64,000 bases of DNA. It comes from Deltaproteobacteria bacterium (lineage in GTDB: Bacteria; Desulfobacterota; GWC2-55-46). Positions within the stretch are counted from its first letter, which is position 1. The number at the start of each line of letters is the position of its first letter. This document shows, piece after piece, positions 20,220-28,330 of the stretch. Location: NCBI GenBank assembly GCA_016234935.1, contig JACRNL010000003.1:62001-126000 (forward strand), in the 5' to 3' direction. The translations under genes and the position numbers were made by a program. The notes under the pieces were generated by a model, which was given only the letters and a program-made list of their open reading frames with translations, searched no databases and had not been told where the DNA came from.

Positions 20220-20404
20220 TTTTTCTCCTTTTTTATTTTTATGTGCCGGCGCCGTCCGCTTTTCAGCGGCCGCGCCGCGCGAGACATCACGAGACTGTTT
20301 TTGTAACCCGCTCTCAAGGCCGGCTGAGAGCCGCCTCATGGCGATATCAGCACGATTTTCTTAAATAATAGCCTACAATCCGTAAAGTTGCAAGTCCAAA
20401 CCTG

Positions 20405-20535
20405 CCTTTCTTGAAAGAAAGGCGCTGCGCACGGCTAAAGCCTGAATACAACCATTTAGCCATGTCCCCGCAGGCCTGCCCTCGCGTGTCTAAAGCGGGG
20501 GTTTTAAGCGGGGATTTGCCCGCCGCAGGGGCCAA
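20405..20535. repeat. cctttcttgaaagaaagg hairpin plus composite gagggcaggc block
   Basis: CCTTTCTTGAAAGAAAGG (20405-20422) is a near-perfect hairpin, also seen at 40835-40862 and 45999-46016. It is followed by GCGCACGGCTAAAGCCTGAA. Then TGTCCCCGCAGGCCTGCCCT and CGCGTGTCTAAAGCGGGGG form an inverted copy of the small element. This explains most of the 329-base gap 20220-20548; I see no gene in it. Confidence 0.65.
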
Positions 20536-20548
20536 AGAACTTTAATTT

Positions 20549-21370
20549 TTAAAACCTTGTTTGCCGCAGGTTGTCAACAAGCTGTCTGAATGAAGGATGG
20601 TAGGGGCCGTCCACGATGCTTTCCCGAAGCTCCGTTGTTGGCTGAAGGCCCATGCGGACAATAGGTATGCCTGCTTGATTGAAGAGCGTTAAGATCCTTT
20701 CGCAGATTTTAACCATCTCATCTAAAGGCCACGGCGAATACTGCCCGTCGAGATACATCCTGTGGAGCGCGGTGCCCTTCAGCACAAGCGCGGGATAGAC
20801 CCGCGCAAATGCGGGCCTCAGTGCGATCATCTCCTCCGCGGTCTTTATTATCGCGGCCTCGGTGTCACCGGGAAGCCCCGGCATGAACTGCAGGCCGACG
20901 GTCAGCCCATGCTCTTTAAGCAGACGCACGGCCTCTATGCTGTCATTGACCCCGTGCCCCCTGCCGGACAACTTTAAAACTTCATCATCCATTGACTGAA
21001 CGCCGAGCTCGACCGTCTTAACGCCGTAGGCCGTGAGTAGTTCCACAGTTTCGTTTGATACGCAGTCAGGCCGCGTCGAGACGCGCAGCGAATCAAGCCC
21101 GCCTGAGCGCACATACCCGAATGCAACTTCGAGATAACGTCTTTGCGTTTCAACCGGCAGCGCGGTGAAGGTGCCGCCGTAGAAGGCCGCCTCTTTTTCT
21201 CCAGAGCCTTTCCACGACGCAAGGTGGCTTTCGATGACGCGGGTAACGTCGCCGGCAGACGGCATCTGTCCCTTGCCTGTAATCCCCTCCTGATCGCAAA
21301 ACACGCACCTGCTGGGACACCCGGCAAACGGGATGAATATGGGTATGATGAGGCGCTTTTTTTTGGACAT
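20549..21370 (-). CDS. Radical SAM protein with Elp3/HemN-like core
   Basis: The 273-residue protein has the radical SAM iron-sulfur motif in FAGCPSRCVFCDQE (C-x3-C-x2-C near residue 15). The AFYGGTFTALP and LRVSTRPDCV segments mark the Elp3-like radical SAM family (COG1243-type). GVQSMDDEVL and LMPGLPGDTE-like QFMPGLPGDT are further family motifs. No acetyltransferase domain is present, so it is the short form; its substrate is unknown. The start is set at ATG 21370 because the frame upstream runs through repeat sequence. It lies just downstream of rnc. Confidence 0.85.
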   Translation of the reverse strand: MSKKKRLIIPIFIPFAGCPSRCVFCDQEGITGKGQMPSAGDVTRVIESHLASWKGSGEKEAAFYGGTFTALPVETQRRYLEVAFGYVRSGGLDSLRVSTRPDCVSNETVELLTAYGVKTVELGVQSMDDEVLKLSGRGHGVNDSIEAVRLLKEHGLTVGLQFMPGLPGDTEAAIIKTAEEMIALRPAFARVYPALVLKGTALHRMYLDGQYSPWPLDEMVKICERILTLFNQAGIPIVRMGLQPTTELRESIVDGPYHPSFRQLVDNLRQTRF

Positions 21371-21437
21371 GGTGGTTGTCGTTTTTGCGGTTCGTAGAGT
21401 GACATCTAACATGCTGCTAAAAAATTCCATATATGTC

Positions 21438-21461
21438 ATTCCCGAGGTTTTTATCGGGAAT
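21438..21461. repeat. attcccgaggttttt/atcgggaat hairpin
   Basis: ATTCCCGAGG and ATCGGGAAT form an imperfect hairpin with a T-rich loop, between rnc and the radical SAM gene. Fragments (cattcccgat, cgggaatga) recur at 16070 and 33549. Confidence 0.55.
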
Positions 21462-21515
21462 CCAAGCGCAGGGGGGGGCGTAGCCCACCCTGCGTTACCG
21501 GCTGCCCATTCAGCT

Positions 21516-22229
21516 CTACTGCTTCCCAATCGCTTTCAGTTTTTCAAGCGCTTCTTTGGCGGCCTCCTGCTCGGCGTCCTTTTTTCTTGAGGCTGTGCCT
21601 TTTCCTATTACCTGTCCGTTGATGGCGACCTCCACTTCGAATATCCTTTTGTGGGGCGGGCCGCTTTCCATTGTCTGGCGGTAGACCGGAGGGGATTTGA
21701 ATGTCTTTTGCGAAAGCTCCTGCAGGGCGGGTTTGTAGTCGAAGTGTCCAGGCTCGCTTTCGGCGCCTTCGATGAGCGCGGAGAATATGCCGTCTATGAA
21801 CGCGGCGCATTGCTCTATGCCCGCGTCGAAGTAGACGGCGGCAACGAGGGCCTCGAATGTGCCGGCGAGTATCGTCGGGTTTTCCTCTCCGCCGGAGCCT
21901 GCCTCGCCCCTTCCGAGGAGGAGAAATCTGCTCATCTCAAGCTCCGCCGCAATGCCGGCGAGGGTGCGTTTGTTGACAAGGCGCGCCCTCATCTGCGTAA
22001 GCGCCCCTTCGTCAAGCAAAGGGAACTTCTCGAAAAGCAGTTTGCTGATGATAAGCGAAAGCACGGCGTCTCCGAGGAACTCAAGCCGCTCGTTCGACTC
22101 AAGGCCCGCCCCGTCCGGCTCGTTAAGGTATGACGTATGGACGAATACGTTTTTCAAAAGACGCGCGTCCGTTACAGGGGAGGGGAGTGTCACGTTGAAT
22201 TCCTGTAAATTTATTTCTTCTTTTTTCAT
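21516..22229 (-). CDS. rnc: Ribonuclease III
   Basis: This double-strand-specific endoribonuclease processes rRNA precursors and other duplex RNAs. The 237 residues contain the catalytic signature NERLEFLGDAVL near residue 46, the second acidic cluster GTFEALVAAVYFDAG, and a C-terminal dsRBD (DYKPALQELSQK, GKGTASRKKDAEQEAAKEAL). The N-terminus is somewhat extended. It lies between mnmA and the radical SAM gene, all on the minus strand. The many RNA hairpins encoded by repeats in this genome would be potential substrates. Confidence 0.96.
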   Translation of the reverse strand: MKKEEINLQEFNVTLPSPVTDARLLKNVFVHTSYLNEPDGAGLESNERLEFLGDAVLSLIISKLLFEKFPLLDEGALTQMRARLVNKRTLAGIAAELEMSRFLLLGRGEAGSGGEENPTILAGTFEALVAAVYFDAGIEQCAAFIDGIFSALIEGAESEPGHFDYKPALQELSQKTFKSPPVYRQTMESGPPHKRIFEVEVAINGQVIGKGTASRKKDAEQEAAKEALEKLKAIGKQ

Positions 22230-22257
22230 TTTTGTTTTTATCCCGCGCTAAAGATGT

Positions 22258-23364
22258 TTATCCGATTGCCCGCTCTATCCAGCCGCCGCCCAATACTTCG
22301 TCGCCGTTGTAAAAGACCACGGCCTGTCCGGGCGTGACCGCCTTTTGCGGCGTTTTAAAGCTGATTTCAAGGAACTGGCCGGATTTTTTTATGAGGGCAT
22401 GGGCGCCGTCGTGCCGGTAGCGTATCTTCACGACCGCGTCAATGGCCTGGCCGCCCTCGACCCGCGCCCCTGCGCCGCTGTTTATCCAGTTGACGTCATA
22501 CGCCGCAAGGCCGCCGGAAAAAAGGTCGTCCTGTCTGCCGACCATCAGCCTGTTTGCCTTGGTGTCAAGGCCGGTTACATAATACGGCCCGCCTGACAGG
22601 CCGAGTCCCTTTCTCTGCCCCACGGTGTAGTGGAAAAGCCCTCTGTGACGGCCGAGCGCCCTGCCTTCCACGTCTACTATCTCGCCTAGTTGCGCTGTGA
22701 CGTGCGCGGAGAGGAACTCGGCGTAGTTTGGCTCCTGGACAAAGCATATCTCCTGGCTTTCCTTTTTATCGGAGGTCTTTAAGCCAAGCCTTCCGGCGTA
22801 TGCGCGGACCTCTTTCTTCGTCAGTCCGCCAACCGGAAAAAGGACCCTGCCAAGCTGGTCCTTTGTCATCGTGAATAGAAAGTAGCTCTGGTCTTTTGTT
22901 TCGTCAACGCCCTTCAGGAGTTTAAAGCCCTGTGTCTGGTCCGGGATTATCCTCGCGTAGTGGCCTGTGGCAAGGTAGTCCGCGTCAAGGCCGATGGCCT
23001 TTTTAAGGAGCGCTTCGAACTTGAGTATCTGGTTGCACTTTACGCAGGGGTTTGGGGTCTCGCCGGCGACGTAGCTGTTTATGAAGTAGTCAACGACCTC
23101 TTTTGAGAATATCTCCTCGACGTTCACGACGTAAAACGGCACGCCGAGCCTGTCGGCCACGTTCCTAGCGTCGTGGATGTCGTCAAGCGTGCAGCACGAA
23201 CCCTCCCCGGCGCCTGATGCGTCATCTTTTTTGGAGTAGTCCCAGAGCTGCATGGAAACGCCCACGCAGTCGTAGCCCTTTTCCTGAAGCATGGCAAGCG
23301 CGACCGAGGAGTCCACCCCTCCGCTCATTGCCACGACCACTCTTTTCGCCTTATTGCCGGACAT
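22258..23364 (-). CDS. mnmA: tRNA-uridine 2-sulfurtransferase MnmA
   Basis: MnmA adds sulfur to wobble uridine 34 of Lys, Glu and Gln tRNAs, using sulfur that starts on a cysteine desulfurase. The PP-loop VVVAMSGGVDSSVAL is near residue 8. The catalytic cysteines sit in NPCVKCNQ and SQEICFVQE, and GHYARI is conserved. From ATG 23364 (AGGAG five bases upstream) it has 368 residues, the usual size. The open frame reaches 23439, but that part would read through a terminator. It follows iscS and iscU, which fits its need for sulfur, yet an intrinsic terminator separates them. Confidence 0.97.
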   Translation of the reverse strand: MSGNKAKRVVVAMSGGVDSSVALAMLQEKGYDCVGVSMQLWDYSKKDDASGAGEGSCCTLDDIHDARNVADRLGVPFYVVNVEEIFSKEVVDYFINSYVAGETPNPCVKCNQILKFEALLKKAIGLDADYLATGHYARIIPDQTQGFKLLKGVDETKDQSYFLFTMTKDQLGRVLFPVGGLTKKEVRAYAGRLGLKTSDKKESQEICFVQEPNYAEFLSAHVTAQLGEIVDVEGRALGRHRGLFHYTVGQRKGLGLSGGPYYVTGLDTKANRLMVGRQDDLFSGGLAAYDVNWINSGAGARVEGGQAIDAVVKIRYRHDGAHALIKKSGQFLEISFKTPQKAVTPGQAVVFYNGDEVLGGGWIERAIG

Positions 23365-23395
23365 AAAACTCCTGTAATATTTTACATCATAAACT

Positions 23396-23425
23396 AAAAA
23401 CCCCCAAACGGAATTTGGGGGTTTT
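23396..23425 (-). terminator. Intrinsic terminator after iscU
   Basis: AAAACCCCCAAA (23397-23408) pairs with TTTGGGGGTTTT (23414-23425). On the minus strand the stem is followed by a T run. It separates the isc operon from mnmA. Confidence 0.8.
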
Positions 23426-23445
23426 GTAAGCGTTTGCATTGAGAA

Positions 23446-23485
23446 GGGGTTGAACTCCCTCAGGGGGTTGAACTCCCTCAGGGGG
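23446..23485. repeat. Tandem 18-bp units related to the coding palindrome
   Basis: GGGGTTGAACTCCCTCAG occurs twice exactly in tandem (23446-23463 and 23464-23481), followed by GGGGCGGGG. It is the ggggttgaaccccctcag half of the palindrome found inside genes, here in the gap after iscU. Confidence 0.7.
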
Positions 23486-23490
23486 CGGGG

Positions 23491-23868
23491 TTATTTTTTG
23501 TCCGTCTTTTTTCTTTTGTAATCCTCGATGGCCGCGTGCAGGGCGTCGGCGGCGAGGTTGGAGCAGTGCATCTTCACCGGCGGAAGTCCGTCAAGCGCTT
23601 CCGCCACCGTGCTGTTTGAAATCTGCTCCGCGTCGTTGATGTTTTTGCCTTTTACAAGCTCGGTAATCATGGAGCTTGTCGCTATGGCGGCGCCGCAGCC
23701 GAAGGTCTTGAACTTGACGTCGGTGATGACGTCGTTTTCTATTTTTATCGAAAGCTTCATTATGTCGCCGCACGCCGGGTTCCCGACCGTGCCCACGCCG
23801 CTGGCGTTGTCTATCTCCCCGACGTTTCTCGGATTAGAGAAGTGATCCATTACCTTTTCACTGTACAT
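23491..23868 (-). CDS. iscU: Iron-sulfur cluster scaffold protein IscU
   Basis: The 125-residue scaffold assembles Fe-S clusters from iron and the sulfur delivered by IscS. The three ligand cysteines are present: GNPACGD (Cys33, with Asp35), FGCGAAIATSS (Cys58) and KMHCSNLA (Cys102). The N-terminal MYSEKVMDHFSNPRNVG is typical of the IscU/NifU-N family. It follows iscS by 53 bases and ends in a strong terminator. No HscA, HscB, IscA or ferredoxin gene is attached, as in the minimal isc operons of anaerobes. Confidence 0.96.
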   Translation of the reverse strand: MYSEKVMDHFSNPRNVGEIDNASGVGTVGNPACGDIMKLSIKIENDVITDVKFKTFGCGAAIATSSMITELVKGKNINDAEQISNSTVAEALDGLPPVKMHCSNLAADALHAAIEDYKRKKTDKK

Positions 23869-23921
23869 TGCAATCTCCCTTATAGAATATTATATCATAT
23901 TGTTAAAAGTTTTTGATGAAG

Positions 23922-25088
23922 TTACTTCGCCCCGGCGTACAGAGGCGACATGCTCCTCATCTTTTCCACGATGGGCGGCATTACTTCAAGGAGATAGTCG
24001 ACGTCGTCGGCGGTATTGGCCCTGCCTAGGCTGAAGCGCACCGACCCGTGCGTAAGCTCCACGGGGATGCCCATGGCGACGAGCACGTGCGACGGCTCAA
24101 GGCTGCCCGACGTGCAGGCCGAGCCGCTTGAGGCCGCTATGCCCTTCATGTCGAGGTTTAAAAGGAGGGACTCGCCCTCGACGAACTCAAAGCTGATGTT
24201 GGCCGTGTTCGGAAGCCGTTTCTCAGGATGGCCGTTAATCGTTATGTGCGGGACCTTTTCAGCCATGCCTCTTTCAAGCCTCTGCCTGAGGGCCGTAAGA
24301 TGCGCGGTCTCTTTTTCCATGTCTTTCAGGGCGATCTCCGCGGCCTTTCCGAGGCCCACGATGCCGGGGACGTTCTCCGTGCCGCCGCGCCTGTTCCTTT
24401 CCTGATGCCCGCCCGTTACAAGCGGCACGAGACGAACGCCCCTTTTTACGAAAAGGGCCGCGATGCCCTTGGGGCCGTAGAGCTTGTGGCCGGACAGTGA
24501 AAGCAGGTCTACGTTGAGCTTTTGAAGGTCAATGGGCACTTTGCCAACGGCCTGAACCGCGTCCGTGTGGAAGGTGACGCCCCTTTCCTTTGCGAAGGCG
24601 CCTATCTCATTTATGGGAGAGACCACGCCCGTCTCGTTGTTCGCGTACATGACGGTGATGAGGATGGTCTTGGGCGTGACGGCCTTTTTAAGCTCGTCAA
24701 TGTCTACGAGGCCGTTTGAGTCAACGCCGAGATAGGTCGTCTCGAACCCTTCCTTTGCAAGCTGTTTGCAGGTATTTATGACCGCCGGGTGTTCGACCTT
24801 TGACGTGATGATGTGGTTGCCCTTGCTTTTGTTGGCCCAGGCGATGCCCTTTATAGCGTGGTTGTCGCTCTCCGTGCCTGAGCCGGTGAAGATTATCTCC
24901 GCAGTATTGCAGTTTAAAAGCGCGGCGACCTTTTCTCTGGCATCCTCCACGCCCTTCCTCGGCCCCCTTCCGGCCCAGTGGATGGACGAGGGGTTGCCCC
25001 AATCATCCTTCAGAAAAGGCATCATGGCTTCGGCGACGTCCTCATGCACGGGCGTTGTCGCGTTATGGTCAAAGTATATCTTCTTCAA
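23922..25088 (-). CDS. iscS: Cysteine desulfurase, NifS/IscS type
   Basis: This PLP enzyme converts cysteine to alanine and a protein-bound persulfide. The 388 residues show YFDHNATTPV at the N-terminus, the PLP lysine in SLSGHKLYGPKG, HTDAVQAVGK, and the active-site cysteine loop SSGSACTSGSLEPSHVL. The start codon is TTG at 25088 with GGAGG nine bases upstream. It lies between iscR and iscU in the operon and would also supply MnmA. Confidence 0.96.
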   Translation of the reverse strand: MKKIYFDHNATTPVHEDVAEAMMPFLKDDWGNPSSIHWAGRGPRKGVEDAREKVAALLNCNTAEIIFTGSGTESDNHAIKGIAWANKSKGNHIITSKVEHPAVINTCKQLAKEGFETTYLGVDSNGLVDIDELKKAVTPKTILITVMYANNETGVVSPINEIGAFAKERGVTFHTDAVQAVGKVPIDLQKLNVDLLSLSGHKLYGPKGIAALFVKRGVRLVPLVTGGHQERNRRGGTENVPGIVGLGKAAEIALKDMEKETAHLTALRQRLERGMAEKVPHITINGHPEKRLPNTANISFEFVEGESLLLNLDMKGIAASSGSACTSGSLEPSHVLVAMGIPVELTHGSVRFSLGRANTADDVDYLLEVMPPIVEKMRSMSPLYAGAK

Positions 25089-25202
25089 GACAAAATCCTC
25101 CTTGAAAATCTCTTAATTGAAATAAGCATATTAACCTTACGGCCTTTTATTGCCATGAGAAATGTCAAGGTTTGCAAAGCCTGTTTTCAGGAAAGAAGTC
25201 CT

Positions 25203-25236
25203 TCCCCCGCTTCAGGCACGCGAGGGCAGGCCTGAA
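25203..25236. repeat. cccccgctt/gcgagggcagg element between iscR and iscS
   Basis: CCCCCGCTTCAGGCACGCGA followed by GGGCAGGCCTG. It is one of the cleaner single copies of the small dispersed element. Confidence 0.7.
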
Positions 25237-25253
25237 AAGTTTCGTCAAGGGGT

Positions 25254-25730
25254 CTACTTCAAGGCCCCGGTGCAGAGGTTGCGTTCCCTTGAAGCGGGCG
25301 CCGTTGTTTTAAGGTCTATCGGCTTGACGTCTTTACTCAGGTCTTCTATGGTAATGGAGTTCAGGAATTCGGCTATCTTCAATGCCAGCCCTTTCCAGAC
25401 GCTCTGCGTTATGCAGTTTTTTGCCCTGTCGCATACAACGGAGTCGGCGTCAAGGCAGGCCACAGGGTTTAGCGGCTCCTCCACGACGGATATCACCTCT
25501 CCGACCCGTATCTCGGAGGCCGGTTTGGCCAGCACGTAGCCGCCGCCGGGGCCGCGAACGCTTCTGACTATCCTGCCCTTTCTGAGCTTCACGAACAGCT
25601 GTTCAAGATAGGACAGGGAAATCCCTTCCCAATTGGATATGTCTTTTAGCGTCACGGGTTTATCGTCCGCGTGGCATGCCAGGCTCACCATTGCCCTGAC
25701 CGCGTATTGACCTTTTGTTGATAACCTCAA
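25254..25730 (-). CDS. iscR: Rrf2-family Fe-S regulator IscR
   Basis: The 158-residue protein begins MRLSTKGQYAVRAMVSLA and has the Rrf2 winged helix (ISLSYLEQLFVKLRKGRIV, SVRGPGGGYVLAK). Three candidate Fe-S ligands are Cys92, Cys100 and Cys106 in ACLDADSVVC and KNCITQ. Their spacing (x7, x5) is slightly wider than in E. coli IscR (x5, x5). It reports cluster status and represses the isc operon. The start is TTG 25730 with AAGGTGG upstream. A type 1-like IscR box overlaps its promoter, indicating autoregulation. Confidence 0.93.
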   Translation of the reverse strand: MRLSTKGQYAVRAMVSLACHADDKPVTLKDISNWEGISLSYLEQLFVKLRKGRIVRSVRGPGGGYVLAKPASEIRVGEVISVVEEPLNPVACLDADSVVCDRAKNCITQSVWKGLALKIAEFLNSITIEDLSKDVKPIDLKTTAPASRERNLCTGALK

Positions 25731-25760
25731 TTTCCACCTTCTTGCTCAGCTAATATTAAC

Positions 25761-25793
25761 AATGTAATATACCTTATCAAATTTGTCAAGTAT
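25761..25793 (-). promoter_or_regulatory. isc promoter overlapped by a type 1-like IscR box
   Basis: On the minus strand TTGACA (plus 25784-25789) and TACATT (25761-25766) are 17 bases apart. The 25-base site 25769-25793 reads ATACTTGAC, then seven mostly A/T bases, then a right half ending AAGGTAT. It agrees at about 21 of 25 positions with the E. coli type 1 consensus as I remember it, including both outer arms. It would block RNA polymerase directly. Confidence 0.75.
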
Positions 25794-25935
25794 TCTCCTT
25801 GAAGGGCGCTTTTAAAATAACCCTGTCAAACGAAAAAATCCATTAATTTCCTTATGATGGACACTCCATACGTCCTCTGATATAATGTTTCGTGGATGTT
25901 TATAAGGGATATTCCTGTTCTTGGTGAGGGTTTTT

Positions 25936-26532
25936 GTGTCTGCTAAAAAACGCATATTGATTGTCGAAGACGAGGAGATGGTTTCAACTTTTATCAGCGC
26001 CTGCCTTGAGCACGCGGGGGGATATGAAATAACGTCCATAGCGACAAAGGGCGAAGATGCGGTAAAAATGGCTGAGACCGGCAAGCCGGACATCGTGCTC
26101 ATGGACATAATTCTCAAAGGCAAGATGGACGGCATAGAGGCCGCGGCCATTATCTCAAGCCGGCTTGACATACCGGTGGTCTACCTGACCGGTTATTACG
26201 ATGAAGAAAAGATAAAGCGCGCCGAGGTAACCGAGCCTTCGGGCTTTCTTTTGAAGCCCTTCAAGGAGCAGGATCTCTACGTGACCATCGAGCTTGCCCT
26301 CTACAGGCATAAGGCCGACGCGGAGAAAAAAAAGCTCATAAAAGAGCTTAAGACCGCCCTTGAACAGGTGAAGACGCTTAAGGGGATGCTGCCCATCTGC
26401 GCCACGTGCAAGAAGATACGCGACGACAAGGGCTATTGGAACTCTATTGAAAAGTATATTGAAGAGCACACGGACGCTGATTTCACGCACAGCGTGTGCC
26501 CGGAATGCACGAAGAAGTTCTTTAATCTGTGA
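25936..26532 (+). CDS. Response regulator with Cys-rich LPICATCKKIRDD tail
   Basis: From GTG 25936 (GAGGG five bases upstream) the protein has about 198 residues. The receiver has ILIVEDEE, acceptor Asp57 in IVLMDIILKGKMDGIEAA and Lys in LLKPFKEQD. A helical linker leads to a tail with MLPICATCKKIRDDKGYWNS and HSVCPECTKKF. This tail, with two CxxC pairs, recurs in deltaproteobacterial signalling proteins (recalled, not searched) and looks metal-binding. A paralogue with a shortened tail follows at once. No kinase gene is adjacent. Confidence 0.88.
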   Translation: MSAKKRILIVEDEEMVSTFISACLEHAGGYEITSIATKGEDAVKMAETGKPDIVLMDIILKGKMDGIEAAAIISSRLDIPVVYLTGYYDEEKIKRAEVTEPSGFLLKPFKEQDLYVTIELALYRHKADAEKKKLIKELKTALEQVKTLKGMLPICATCKKIRDDKGYWNSIEKYIEEHTDADFTHSVCPECTKKFFNL

Positions 26533-26592
26533 GCTTTACCGGGGGCGGCCTGAAACCGTTTCTTTGCGCTGAAAAAATCCACGGGAGCATAC

Positions 26593-27108
26593 ATGACGGC
26601 AAAGGCAAGCATACTTATCGTCGAGGACGACGCGTTTAACGTCGCGATGTTAAGAGACCATTTTGACAGCCTTAAGGAATACGAAATCTGCTCCGTGACG
26701 GATAACGGCGAAGACGCCGTCAGGATGGCGGGGGAACGCAGGCCCGGCCTCGTGCTTATGGACATAGTCCTCAAAGGCAGGATGGACGGCATAGAGGCCG
26801 CAGCCGAGATATATTCGCGTTTCAACATACCGGTCGTCTACCTCACCGGCGACAGCATTGACATGGATAAGCTCTCCCGCGTTAAGATGAGCGAGCCGTT
26901 CGGCTACATACGGAAACCGGTGCAGGCCAGGGAGCTTCAAATCGTCATAGAGATGGCCCTCTACAAGCAGAAGGTGGACGGGGAAAGAAAGGAAATGGTC
27001 GCGGAGCTGTTAAACGCGCTTGACAGCATCAAGGAATTGAAGGCCCTTATCCCCATGTGCGTGTCATGCGATAAGTTCGCCGCTGTTAATAAACAAAAAG
27101 GGCAATAA
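26593..27108 (+). CDS. Response regulator, paralogue with truncated Cys tail
   Basis: The 171-residue protein parallels the previous gene throughout: ILIVEDDAFN, acceptor Asp57 in LVLMDIVLKGRMDGIEAA, IPVVYLTGD, YIRKPVQARE and the same helical linker. It retains only the first CxxC (LIPMCVSCDKFAA) and then ends, lacking the GYW and CPEC parts. It probably arose by tandem duplication and lost the metal-site half. The two genes are 60 bases apart and cotranscribed, followed by a gataaccg-type array. Confidence 0.87.
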   Translation: MTAKASILIVEDDAFNVAMLRDHFDSLKEYEICSVTDNGEDAVRMAGERRPGLVLMDIVLKGRMDGIEAAAEIYSRFNIPVVYLTGDSIDMDKLSRVKMSEPFGYIRKPVQARELQIVIEMALYKQKVDGERKEMVAELLNALDSIKELKALIPMCVSCDKFAAVNKQKGQ

Positions 27109-27141
27109 GCCGGTCTTACCGCCTACGCACGGCTGAAAAAA

Positions 27142-27217
27142 GTTTATCAGTTATCGGTTATCCGTTAACCGTCACTGATAACCGTTCACCGATAACCGTC
27201 TTTGATAACGGATAACT
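27142..27217. repeat. gataaccg/cggttatc repeat array before the AsrA-like gene
   Basis: The stretch starts with ttatcagttatcggttatcc and continues with gataaccg units (for example GATAACCGTTCACCGATAAC). It is the third array of the family seen twice in the atp operon, again in the leader of the next gene. Confidence 0.75.
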
Positions 27218-27229
27218 CGCAGGCGCGCA

Positions 27230-28330
27230 ATGGAGAAGTTCAGCTTTCTTTCAAATAAAGAGTTCCGCAAACTTGTCGAGGGGCTTACAGGCTCCTTTAC
27301 AGTTTACGGAACCGTGCGAAAGGACGCGCGCCTGTCGGCGGCCGGGGACGGCTTCCCGGCGTATGGCCGCATCTCCTGTTTCGAGGATCTCGTCCTCGGC
27401 CTGACGCCGACACATCTGAGCGCAAAGGAATTCCTGTTTCCCCAGCGTGAAACCCTCTTGAAATTCGACATAGAAAAAATGACGCACGCGGCCGTGGTGG
27501 AGGCGGTGGATCAGGTTATCATCGGCCTGCACCCATGCGACATCCACGCCGTCGGCCTGATGGACAGGGTCTTTGCATACGGCAAGCCGGACGTAAATTA
27601 CCTCGCGCGCAGGGCAAAGACCGTCATCATCGGCACGGACTGCATGCCGGACAGGTTTTGCTTCTGCAAAAGCGTGGATACAATGAACGTGGACGCCGGA
27701 TTCGACATCTTCCTTCACAGGGTGAAAGGGGTTGAACCCCCTCAGGGGGCTGGGCCCCCACAGAACGGTTTCCTTGTCAGGACGGCCACGGACAGGGGCA
27801 AAACGATACTTTCAAAATACGCCAAAGCTAAAAAAGCCTCGTTAAAACAGCTCGATGAGATTGCCGCCTTCGAGAAAAAGAGGGAGGATTCCTTTACCGC
27901 GCATATAGACGCCCCGGCCGGCCAACTCCCGGAGATATACTCAAAGAGCGATGAAAGCCCGGTGTGGGAGCGGATAGGCGCTATTTGCTACGGTTGCGGC
28001 TCCTGCAACAACGTCTGCCCGACCTGTTATTGCTTTGACGTGAAGGACGAGATGAAATCGAACCTGAACGAAGGCGAGCGCGTCCGCGTCTGGGACGGAT
28101 GCACCCTTGAGGATTTTGCCAAGGTGACTGGCGGACATAACTTCAGGAGGACGCGTTCAGACAGGCTTCGCCACCGCTTTAACAGGAAGTTCAATTACCT
28201 CACCGGCAGATTCGGCGCTCTTTTCTGCGTGGGCTGCGGCAGGTGTTCAAGGACCTGCCTTGTGCAGATTAATATCTCGGAAGTGACGAATGAACTCATA
28301 CGGGAATACAATGCCAAAAAGCGGCAGTAG
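27230..28330 (+). CDS. 4Fe-4S protein, AsrA / sulfhydrogenase beta-like
   Basis: The 366-residue protein matches the iron-sulfur subunit of anaerobic sulfite reductase (AsrA) or of 3b-type hydrogenases (HydB): PQRETLLKFD, IIGLHPCDIHAVGLMD, and a C-terminal pair of 4Fe-4S motifs (CYGCGSCNNVCPTC and CVGCGRCSRTC). It transfers electrons between ferredoxin-like donors and the flavoprotein encoded next. Residues about 167-178 (GVEPPQGAGPPQ) are encoded by a copy of the dispersed palindrome inserted in frame. No AsrC or hydrogenase subunit follows, so the redox partner is unknown. Confidence 0.85.
   Translation: MEKFSFLSNKEFRKLVEGLTGSFTVYGTVRKDARLSAAGDGFPAYGRISCFEDLVLGLTPTHLSAKEFLFPQRETLLKFDIEKMTHAAVVEAVDQVIIGLHPCDIHAVGLMDRVFAYGKPDVNYLARRAKTVIIGTDCMPDRFCFCKSVDTMNVDAGFDIFLHRVKGVEPPQGAGPPQNGFLVRTATDRGKTILSKYAKAKKASLKQLDEIAAFEKKREDSFTAHIDAPAGQLPEIYSKSDESPVWERIGAICYGCGSCNNVCPTCYCFDVKDEMKSNLNEGERVRVWDGCTLEDFAKVTGGHNFRRTRSDRLRHRFNRKFNYLTGRFGALFCVGCGRCSRTCLVQINISEVTNELIREYNAKKRQ
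27728..27763. repeat. In-frame coding palindrome in the AsrA-like gene
   Basis: GGGGTTGAACCCCCTCAGGG continues GGCTGGGCCCCCACAG. It is translated GVEPPQGAGPPQ. Thirty-six bases equal twelve codons. Confidence 0.8.
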
